Source: Pseudoxanthomonas sp. CF385 (GTDB taxonomy: Bacteria > Pseudomonadota > Gammaproteobacteria > Xanthomonadales > Xanthomonadaceae). From it: a stretch of 64,000 nucleotides of DNA. The first letter of the stretch is position 1. Every line of letters starts with the position of its first letter. This document shows positions 58,151-64,000 of the stretch, one piece after another. The notes under the pieces are model-generated. The model was not told the DNA's origin. It was given only the letters and a program-made list of their open reading frames with translations, and did not search any database. The DNA is taken from positions 62,001-126,000 of the forward strand of contig NZ_FNKZ01000001.1 in the NCBI RefSeq assembly GCF_900104255.1, written 5' to 3'. The position numbers and the translations under genes are program-made.

Positions 58151-59872
58151 ATGACGCCTTCCCGCTCGCTGCTCACCCTCGCCCTGCTCGCCCCCCTCGC
58201 GCTGCCCGCCTGCGCGGCCACACCGAAGGAGCGCGTCACGCCCATCGGCGAGGTACAGGGTGAGGGCGCGCGCAGTGCACTCGACGGCCAGACCGTCACC
58301 GTCGAAGGCGTGGTCACCGGTGTCTTCGCCGATCTCGGCGGCTTCTTCGTGCAGGACGCCGGCGATGGCCAGGCGGCGACCTCCGACGCGGTCTTCGTCG
58401 CCTTCGAAGAGGGCGCTCCCGCGCCTTCCGTCTCCGTGGGCGACCGCATGCGCGTGCGCGGCATCGTCGGCGAGCGCAAGGCCGGCAGCGACGACACGCT
58501 GACCGCGCTGCATGCGCCGGTGGTGCAGGCACGCGGCAAGGGCACCATCGCGCCCCTCGTGCTCACCGCGCAGCCCGACGCCTGGGAACGCTACGAAGGC
58601 ATGCTCGTCCGCATCGACGCCCCGCTCACGCTGAGCGGCACCGATGCGCTGGGCCGTTTCGGCGAACTCACCACCAGCTTCGGCGGCCGCCTGTGGCAAC
58701 CCAGCGAAGTGGCCGCGCCGGGCAGTGCCGAGGCCAAGCGCCTGGCCGCCGACAACGCGCGCCGCACGCTGGTGCTGGACGACGGCAGCGCGAAGCGCGA
58801 TCCCGCCACCGTCTGGTACGTGAAGCAAGGCCAGCCGCTGCGCACCGGCACCGTGCTGACCGGCGTGCAGGGCATCGTCGATGCGCGGCACGGCGGCTGG
58901 CGCCTGCAGCTCACCGTCGCGCCGACGATCGCCGCGCCGGAACGCCCGGCCGCGCCGCAGGTCGCGGGCAACGTGCGCGTGGCCGCGTTCAATCTGGAGA
59001 ACCTGTTCAACGGCGACGGCAAGGGTGGCGGCTTCCCCACCGAGCGCGGCGCCAAGACGGCCGCGCAGTACCAGGCGCAAATGCACAAGCTGGTTGGCAC
59101 CATCCGCGGCCTGAACCCCGACATCGCCGCGCTGATGGAACTGGAGAACGACGGCTACGGCGCCGACTCCAGCCTCGCCCAGCTCGTCACTGCGTTGAAC
59201 GCCGGCGGCGGCACGTGGCGCTTCATCGATGCGAAACAGGGTCCGGGGCCGGACACCATCCGCGTGGGCATCATCTACCGCAGCGACAAGGTGAAGCCCA
59301 CCGGCAAACCCGCCACGCTGCAGGAAGGCCCGTTCGGCGAACGCAGCCGCAGCCCGCTGGCGCAGGGGTTCGTGCACGGCAAGGGCGCAACCTTCGTCGT
59401 GGTCGCCAATCACTTCAAGTCGAAGGGCTGCTCGGAAGCCGCTGGCCCGGACACCGACCAGAAGGACGGCGCCGGTTGCTGGAACGCGCTGCGCCTGGAT
59501 TCGTCCAAGCGCCTGGATGCGTGGCTGAAGTCCGATCCCACCCGCACCCGCAGCGATCGCATCGTCATGCTCGGCGATTTCAACGCCTATGCGATGGAAG
59601 CGCCGGTGCGCTGGCTGCGCGACGACGCCGGCTGGGTGGATGCCTTCAAGCAGGCCGGCATCGAACAGCCCTACAGCTACGTCTACAGCGGCCTCAGCGG
59701 CCGCCTCGACCATGCCCTGCTCAGCCCGACGTTGGCGAAGCAGCTGCGCGGCGCGGCCGAGTGGCACATCAACGCCGACGAACAGGACGCGCAGGGTTAC
59801 GCCGACGGCGATCCGGCCGTGCCCTACCGCAGCTCCGACCATGATCCGCTGCTGCTGGGCTTCGATCTTTAA
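58151..59872 (+). CDS. ExeM/NucH-family extracellular endonuclease
   Basis: A 573-residue exported protein; the signal LLTLALLAPLALPACAATP could be Sec or lipoprotein type. The N-terminal half has OB-fold elements (GQTVTVEGVVTGVFADLGG, FFVQDAGDG). From about residue 280 comes the endonuclease/exonuclease/phosphatase domain with FNLENLFN, LMELENDG, HFKSKGC, LGDFNAYAMEAP and SDHDPLLLGF, the family's metal and catalytic motifs. ExeM/NucH nucleases degrade extracellular DNA, for example in biofilms or for nutrients. ATG 58151 is preferred because the upstream open frame is low-complexity. Confidence 0.9.
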   Translation: MTPSRSLLTLALLAPLALPACAATPKERVTPIGEVQGEGARSALDGQTVTVEGVVTGVFADLGGFFVQDAGDGQAATSDAVFVAFEEGAPAPSVSVGDRMRVRGIVGERKAGSDDTLTALHAPVVQARGKGTIAPLVLTAQPDAWERYEGMLVRIDAPLTLSGTDALGRFGELTTSFGGRLWQPSEVAAPGSAEAKRLAADNARRTLVLDDGSAKRDPATVWYVKQGQPLRTGTVLTGVQGIVDARHGGWRLQLTVAPTIAAPERPAAPQVAGNVRVAAFNLENLFNGDGKGGGFPTERGAKTAAQYQAQMHKLVGTIRGLNPDIAALMELENDGYGADSSLAQLVTALNAGGGTWRFIDAKQGPGPDTIRVGIIYRSDKVKPTGKPATLQEGPFGERSRSPLAQGFVHGKGATFVVVANHFKSKGCSEAAGPDTDQKDGAGCWNALRLDSSKRLDAWLKSDPTRTRSDRIVMLGDFNAYAMEAPVRWLRDDAGWVDAFKQAGIEQPYSYVYSGLSGRLDHALLSPTLAKQLRGAAEWHINADEQDAQGYADGDPAVPYRSSDHDPLLLGFDL

Positions 59873-59897
59873 GCGGTAGGGACGCGCCCGCGAAGCG

Positions 59898-60449
59898 TCA
59901 GCCGTGGACCTTGTCCACCAAGGCCTGCAACTTCAGCACCGTGGCCCAGTTGCGGGTGGTGGCGGCCTTGCCGGCCTTGCCGACCAGTGCCTCGCCCGCC
60001 TTGCTTTCGAGGATGCCGCGCGCGCAATGCAGGTAGGCGGCTTCGCGCCCGACGAGGAATTGTTCCGGCGGCACCACCAGGGGCGCGATGGCGGACAGCG
60101 CGGGTAGCGCACCGGCTTCCTGCACGAACGCGACCAGCAGACGCGAAGGATCGTCTGCCGTTTCGGCCAGCGCGTTGCCGTCGAGGATCGTGGCCAGGTC
60201 CTTCGCCGACTTCACGATGACGGGCACGTCGATCTTCAATTGCGCGGCGATGGCCGCTGTGATCTCCACCGCGAGCTTGGCGGATGCCTTCTTGCTGGAG
60301 CGGAACACCACGTTGCCACTGTTGAGCAGCGTGGCGACGTCGGTATGGCCGAGCCCTTCCAGCAGCGCGCGCAGGTCCGCCATCGCGATGCGCTTGGCCT
60401 TGCCGACGTTGATGCCGCGGAGCAGGGCGATGTAGGTGGTCATGGACAT
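59898..60449 (-). CDS. DUF1697 family protein
   Basis: 183 residues from ATG 60449 (MSMTTYIALLRGINVGKAKR). DUF1697 marks are TYIALLRGINVGK near the N-terminus, LLNSGNVVFRSS, and EAAYLHCARGILESK with TTRNWATVLKL at the C-terminus. The family is widespread but its function is unknown. It is convergent with the ExeM-type gene (25-base gap) and is a single-gene unit. The start is supported by the conserved N-terminal motif. Confidence 0.9.
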   Translation of the reverse strand: MSMTTYIALLRGINVGKAKRIAMADLRALLEGLGHTDVATLLNSGNVVFRSSKKASAKLAVEITAAIAAQLKIDVPVIVKSAKDLATILDGNALAETADDPSRLLVAFVQEAGALPALSAIAPLVVPPEQFLVGREAAYLHCARGILESKAGEALVGKAGKAATTRNWATVLKLQALVDKVHG

Positions 60450-60506
60450 GTTTCGGCGTGAGGTAGGAGCGACTTGCAACAAGGCGAGGACGCCCTTGAT
60501 GAGCCA

Positions 60507-60932
60507 TCAGCTGCCCAGCACATACACCCTCGCGCCCTTGGATGCGAAGGACACTCTATAGCCCCGCAGGTGCCTCATGAATTCTTCCGCCGCGATGCTT
60601 ATTTCTGAGCGCGGCGATGCGCCCAGTGACTCGATACACACACTGTAAAGCTTGCTGCCGCGACGAGTCCGCTCGAGCGTCCCTAGGAACCGTCCGAGGG
60701 CATCGCACGAGGCTTTGCTCTGGTCGTCGCCAGGCGCATCTATGTCGAGAACGTCCCAACCACAGCCACATCCCGTATGCGGCTCGAGGTAGTAGACGTA
60801 CCGGGAGCCGAGCACTGAACGAACCGCCTTCGCCTCGGGCGACGCTGACGGGACGAGGGTCAAAGAGAAGTCATGCGTTCTCACCTCGTCGAGTTGCTTG
60901 TCCACGCCAACGTAGAGCTGCGAGCAGTTCAC
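60507..60932 (-). CDS. hypothetical protein, 141 residues
   Basis: The frame starts at GTG 60932 (MNCSQLYVGVDKQLDEV) or at ATG 60974, which would overlap the DUF1653 gene. The product has a central Cys-rich segment (EPHTGCGCGWDVLDIDAPG) that might bind metal and a helical C-terminus (AAEEFMRHLRGYRV). It lies 4 bases after the DUF1653 stop on the same strand, so the two are probably co-transcribed. No family is recognised. Confidence 0.6.
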   Translation of the reverse strand: MNCSQLYVGVDKQLDEVRTHDFSLTLVPSASPEAKAVRSVLGSRYVYYLEPHTGCGCGWDVLDIDAPGDDQSKASCDALGRFLGTLERTRRGSKLYSVCIESLGASPRSEISIAAEEFMRHLRGYRVSFASKGARVYVLGS

Positions 60933-60936
60933 GCGC

Positions 60937-61167
60937 TCACCCAACCGGTGCGAAGCGACGCACCGACTGCCCATCCACGATCACCTCCTCGCAGAACATC
61001 GCGTACGGCCGCACCCACAAGCCGCCTTCGCCATACAGCGCGCGATAGACCACCACCGGCTCCAGCGTCTCGCTGTGCCGCGCCACCGCGACCACTTCGT
61101 AATCGTTGCCCTTGTAGTGGCGGTAGAGACCGGGGGTGAGTTCGGGGAGGGCGGGGAGTGTGGCCAT
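60937..61167 (-). CDS. DUF1653 family protein
   Basis: 76 residues from ATG 61167 (MATLPALPELTPGLYRHYKG). The DUF1653 core is YRHYKGNDYEVVAVARHSET, then VVVYRALYGEGGLWVRP and FCEEV. These small SH3-like proteins are common in bacteria and of unknown role. An in-frame start 18 codons upstream would extend into the inverted repeat at 61189-61289, so the internal ATG is preferred. It is followed directly by the 141-residue gene. Confidence 0.88.
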   Translation of the reverse strand: MATLPALPELTPGLYRHYKGNDYEVVAVARHSETLEPVVVYRALYGEGGLWVRPYAMFCEEVIVDGQSVRRFAPVG

Positions 61168-61188
61168 GTGTATCCCTGTTCGTGTTTC

Positions 61189-61289
61189 GTAGGATGGGTT
61201 GAGCGAAGCGATACCCATCATGTGTTTGAGGGTGAAGCTCCGGTGGGCCCGCTTTCTCTTTGAAGGCTGTTTCGCTCAATCCATCCTAC
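61189..61289. repeat. 101-bp MITE-like inverted-repeat element
   Basis: GTAGGATGGGTTGAGCGAA (61189-61207) and TTCGCTCAATCCATCCTAC (61271-61289) are inverted copies with one mismatch in 19. The GTAGGATGGGTTGAGCG-type sequence is a dispersed intergenic motif in many gammaproteobacteria. The right arm overlaps the last codons of the gene ending at 61286. No target duplication is evident. Confidence 0.65.
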
Positions 61290-61717
61290 ACAGTCGTTCC
61301 GTCCCGGTTAGCGACTCGCCTGGCGGGCAACCCCGCCTCAATGGCGTCGCGCAGGCGCTCCAACGGGGGGCTTTGCAGGCGTGCCAGCAGTTGGTGCTCG
61401 GTGCGTCCCGTCTCCGGGAACAAGGGTGTCGCTCGCCTTGCCCAGGCGAGTAGTTTCGGCAGCGCTGGATAGCGTGTGGTGAGACGTGCCACCTCGATCC
61501 AGCCGTCGGCGTAGGGCTGGACATCCAGAGCCTGGCGGATTCCGCCCTCCCACCACCAGAGCTGCCAGTTGCCGGCGTCGTAATGGGTGTCGTGGGCGAC
61601 AGAGATTCCGCGCTCGCGGGCGATGGACTCGATAAGCGGGCGGAGGGAGGGCGCGTTTTCCACAGTGCTCCATGAAGCGTCAACCGAAATGATGGGTGTC
61701 GCCTGCGGCTCAGTCAT
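61286..61717 (-). CDS. hypothetical protein, 143 residues
   Basis: ATG 61717 (MTEPQATPIISVDASWSTV) gives a soluble 143-residue protein with WQLWWWEGGIRQALDVQPY in the centre and an Arg-rich C-terminus. The last codons overlap the right arm of the inverted repeat, so the C-terminus may have been altered by that element. No domain is recognised. It lies ten bases after the 77-residue gene on the same strand. Confidence 0.65.
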   Translation of the reverse strand: MTEPQATPIISVDASWSTVENAPSLRPLIESIARERGISVAHDTHYDAGNWQLWWWEGGIRQALDVQPYADGWIEVARLTTRYPALPKLLAWARRATPLFPETGRTEHQLLARLQSPPLERLRDAIEAGLPARRVANRDGTTV

Positions 61718-61726
61718 CCTATGCGA

Positions 61727-61960
61727 CTAAAGGTTGTGACGCGGATACCACACGCCGCGGATCACCAAAGGCCCAGCGTTGGGCATGACGTGGGAGGCAT
61801 CCAGAGCGTCCACGGCAACATCCTCGATGACGCCCGTGATCCTTTCATCGCTACGCGGATAACCGTACTTCGTGAGCAAGCCGCGCGCATCATCGACCGA
61901 TAGCGCGGTCACGCCGTATCCAAGGCCACGGTCAACCTGGAACCAATAGCGTCTCAGCAT
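61727..61960 (-). CDS. hypothetical protein, 77 residues
   Basis: ATG 61960 (MLRRYWFQVDRGLGYGVTAL) encodes 77 residues, compact and soluble, with SVDDARGLLTKYGYP and a C-terminal VIRGVWYPRHNL. It resembles small uncharacterised bacterial proteins that open with a YWF-type strand and a GYGVTA turn; no function is known to me. It is 10 bases from the ggt stop on the same strand, so it may be co-transcribed with ggt. Confidence 0.68.
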   Translation of the reverse strand: MLRRYWFQVDRGLGYGVTALSVDDARGLLTKYGYPRSDERITGVIEDVAVDALDASHVMPNAGPLVIRGVWYPRHNL

Positions 61961-61970
61961 CGTGAATCCC

Positions 61971-63704
61971 TCAATACCCCGCCGCCTGCCCGTCCTTGCG
62001 GCTCTCGCTGGCGCCGTAGTACACGCCGGTCTTCGGGTCGCGCTTGATGGCCTGATAGCCACCGTAGGGGCCGAGGGCCCATTCGACGTGGTGACCCTTG
62101 TCCATCAGCGCGCGGATGGTTTCGTAGGGATAGCCGGATTCCAGCTGCACCACGCCGCCATCAGTCATCGCGGTGGCGCTGCCGACCGGTTCGGTGGAAC
62201 CGTCGTGCTGGATGCGCGGCGCATCGCCGGCCTCCTGCAGGGTCATGCCGAAGTCGACCAGGTTCATCACGATCTGCACGTGTCCCTGCGGCTGCATGGC
62301 GCCGCCCATCACGCCGAAGCTGACCCACGGCTGCCCGTCCTTCATGATGAAGGCGGGAATGATCGTCTGGAACGGCCGCTTGCCCGGCGCGTAGCAGTTG
62401 GGGTGCGGCGTGGCGCCTTCGCAGCCCTGCAGCACGAACATCTCGCCGCGGTCCTGCAGGATGAAGCCCAGGCCGGTCGGCGTCATGCCGCTGCCCATGC
62501 CGCGGTAGTTGGACTGGATCAGCGAGACCATCATCCCGTCCTCGTCGGCCACGGTCATGTAGATGGTGTCGCCTTCGTCCAGTTCCTTCGGCGTGCCCGG
62601 CTGCACTTCGCGCAGCACCTTGTCCGGCGAGATCAGCTTCGCACGCTCGCGCGCATACGGCTTGGAGATCAGGCGCGCGACGGGCGCCGGCTGGAACGCC
62701 GGATCGGCATACCAGCGGGCGCGATCGGCGAAGGCGAGCTTCTTCGCTTCGACGAACAGGTGCACGTGCTCGGCGCTGCCGAACGGAATCTTGCTGAAGT
62801 CGTAGCCTTCCAGCACGTTGAGCATCTGCAGCGCGGCGATGCCCTGCCCGTTCGGCGGCAGTTCCCACACGTCGACCCCGCGGTAGCGCGTGCTGACCGG
62901 CTCGACCCATTCGCCGCGGTGCGCCGCCATGTCCTCATACGCGAGGAAGCCGCCATTGGCCTTGAAGTACGCATCGATCGTGCGCGCGATGTCGCCGGTG
63001 TAGAACGCGTCGCGACCGCCGTCGGCGATCTTCTGCAGCGTGTTGGCCAGATAGGGGTTCTTCCACATCTCGCCGGTGCGGGGCGCGCGCCCGCCGATCG
63101 TGAACTGCTCGGTGAAACCGGGGAACTTCGACAACCGCGGCACCGAGCGATCCCAGTAATAGGCGATCGTCTGGTGGACCGGGTGGCCCTCGCGCGCATA
63201 GCGGATCGTGGGCGCCAGCAGGTCCTTCACCGGCAGCTTGCCGAAGCGGTCGTGCAGTGCGAACCACGCATCGACGGTGCCCGGCACGCTGACCGGCAAC
63301 GGCCCGTGCGCGGGGATGTCCGTGATGCCGTGCTGGGTGAAGTAACCCAGCGTCAGCGCTTTCGGCGACCGGCCCGAGCCGTTGTAGCCGTGCAGTTTCT
63401 TCGTCTTCGGGTCCCAGACGATGGCGAACAGGTCGCCGCCGATGCCGTTGCCGGTGGGCTCCATCAGGCCGAGCGCGGCATTGGCGGCGATGGCCGCGTC
63501 CATCGCGGTGCCGCCCTGCTTCATCACGTCCAGCGCGATCTGCGTGGCCAGGGGATGCGAGGTGGCCGCCATCGCATGCGGCGCGATGACGTCCGAGCGG
63601 GTGGCGAACGCGCGGCCGGCGATGCGGTCGGCGGCGACGGCGGGCAACGCGGCGGCGACGGCTAGGGCCATCGCCACGCAGGACACAAGGCGGGTGCGCA
63701 TCAT
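61971..63704 (-). CDS. ggt: gamma-glutamyltransferase, periplasmic
   Basis: A 577-residue Ntn-hydrolase precursor with a Sec signal (RLVSCVAMALAVAAALPAVAA). The conserved start of the large subunit is MAATSHPLATQIALDVMKQGG. The autoprocessing/catalytic threonine lies in DEGDTIYMTVADEDG, and the small subunit carries the GMGSGMTPTGLGF and GVMGGAMQPQGH motifs. The enzyme cleaves gamma-glutamyl bonds, for example in glutathione, in the periplasm. Length is normal. It is followed by two small genes on the same strand. Confidence 0.93.
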   Translation of the reverse strand: MMRTRLVSCVAMALAVAAALPAVAADRIAGRAFATRSDVIAPHAMAATSHPLATQIALDVMKQGGTAMDAAIAANAALGLMEPTGNGIGGDLFAIVWDPKTKKLHGYNGSGRSPKALTLGYFTQHGITDIPAHGPLPVSVPGTVDAWFALHDRFGKLPVKDLLAPTIRYAREGHPVHQTIAYYWDRSVPRLSKFPGFTEQFTIGGRAPRTGEMWKNPYLANTLQKIADGGRDAFYTGDIARTIDAYFKANGGFLAYEDMAAHRGEWVEPVSTRYRGVDVWELPPNGQGIAALQMLNVLEGYDFSKIPFGSAEHVHLFVEAKKLAFADRARWYADPAFQPAPVARLISKPYARERAKLISPDKVLREVQPGTPKELDEGDTIYMTVADEDGMMVSLIQSNYRGMGSGMTPTGLGFILQDRGEMFVLQGCEGATPHPNCYAPGKRPFQTIIPAFIMKDGQPWVSFGVMGGAMQPQGHVQIVMNLVDFGMTLQEAGDAPRIQHDGSTEPVGSATAMTDGGVVQLESGYPYETIRALMDKGHHVEWALGPYGGYQAIKRDPKTGVYYGASESRKDGQAAGY

Positions 63705-63755
63705 CGACAGGCGATGGCGCGCGGCAGGCGCGCCTTCATCCGCCGATGGTACGCG

Positions 63756-64000
63756 TTACGGCCAGCGCGGCGGATTGGCCTGCCAGGCGCCGAGCACTTC
63801 GGCCAGCGTGTCGCGGTCTTCCTGCCGCCAGCCGGGCAACAGGCTGTCGTAGTTGCGGGCATCGGTCCACAGCAGCGGCTCGGTGCGCACGGCGGCGCCG
63901 TACCACGCCACCGCTTCGGCCTTGCGATCCAGCTTCCACATCGCCAGCGCCATCGTCGGCGGTATCCACGAAGGCCCGCCCGTCGTGCCCAGCAGGGTCG
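63756..64000 (-). CDS. C-terminal part of a TPR-type protein (cut by window edge)
   Basis: The last ~80 codons of a minus-strand gene, open to the window edge. The residues MALAMWKLDRKAEAVAWYGAAVRTEP match a tetratricopeptide helix pair, followed by LLPGWRQEDRDTLAEVLGAWQAN. It lies upstream of ggt by about 50 bases on the same strand. The N-terminus and any enzyme domain are outside the window. Confidence 0.75.
   Translation of the reverse strand, partial: TLLGTTGGPSWIPPTMALAMWKLDRKAEAVAWYGAAVRTEPLLWTDARNYDSLLPGWRQEDRDTLAEVLGAWQANPPRWP

Noticed and set aside
61962-63665. 567-codon plus-strand frame opposite ggt
   Set aside because: Arg-rich shadow; ggt on the minus strand has a signal peptide and all family motifs.

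Overview
The window comes from a GC-rich gammaproteobacterium, most likely a member of the Xanthomonadaceae (Pseudoxanthomonas, Lysobacter or Stenotrophomonas type). The main argument is the chromosomal backbone: a partial bioB, then comF, ubiA, a tRNA-Arg(CCG), and further on zwf, pgl, a cytochrome c5 and ggt. All of these are strongly GC-biased and typical of that family. Genus is not resolvable by eye.

The backbone is interrupted by one complete Tn7-like transposon of about 33.9 kb (239-34127). It lies inside the 5' coding part of comF. The bases ACCCC occur immediately outside both ends (234-238 and 34128-34132), which is a 5-bp target duplication. The two ends begin with inverted TGTAG and carry AAAAGGTGAGAC at the same spacing, followed by further related motifs that look like TnsB sites. 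Removing the element and one ACCCC copy restores an uninterrupted ComF frame. The transposition operon tnsA-tnsB-tnsC-tniQ (18867-24221) sits in the middle of the element, with cargo on both sides and no CRISPR-Cas genes.

Left cargo (0.6-18.3 kb): an XRE/ImmA regulator-protease pair, small unknown proteins, an odd tRNA with a UAU anticodon and a long variable region, two tandem DEDDh exonucleases, a fasciclin protein, two DJ-1/PfpI proteins with a divergent LysR regulator, a lipoprotein, a HEPN/AbiU2-like protein whose stop codon lies in an attC-like site, a secreted hydrolase, and a three-gene unit of unknown protein, seven-TM membrane protein and TPR-CHAT protease. That last unit is the best candidate here for an undescribed, probably defensive, system. 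Right cargo (24.2-34.0 kb): a Sec-exported RHS protein with two possible immunity genes, an IetAS anti-phage pair in which ietS is frameshifted before its catalytic serine, and a ribbon-helix-helix regulator next to the end.

Right of the element the chromosome resumes. It holds ubiA, tRNA-Arg, a transmembrane Ser/Thr kinase, and a block of cell-surface genes (38.7-53.6 kb): two paralogous DUF11 proteins, a small exported protein, a 1239-residue outer-membrane barrel candidate and a 1931-residue DUF11/OmpA protein with near-perfect internal DNA repeats. Next come a GntR/HutC regulator divergent from zwf, then pgl, cytochrome c5, an extracellular ExeM/NucH-type nuclease, several small unknown genes, a palindromic MITE-like repeat, ggt and the end of a TPR gene.
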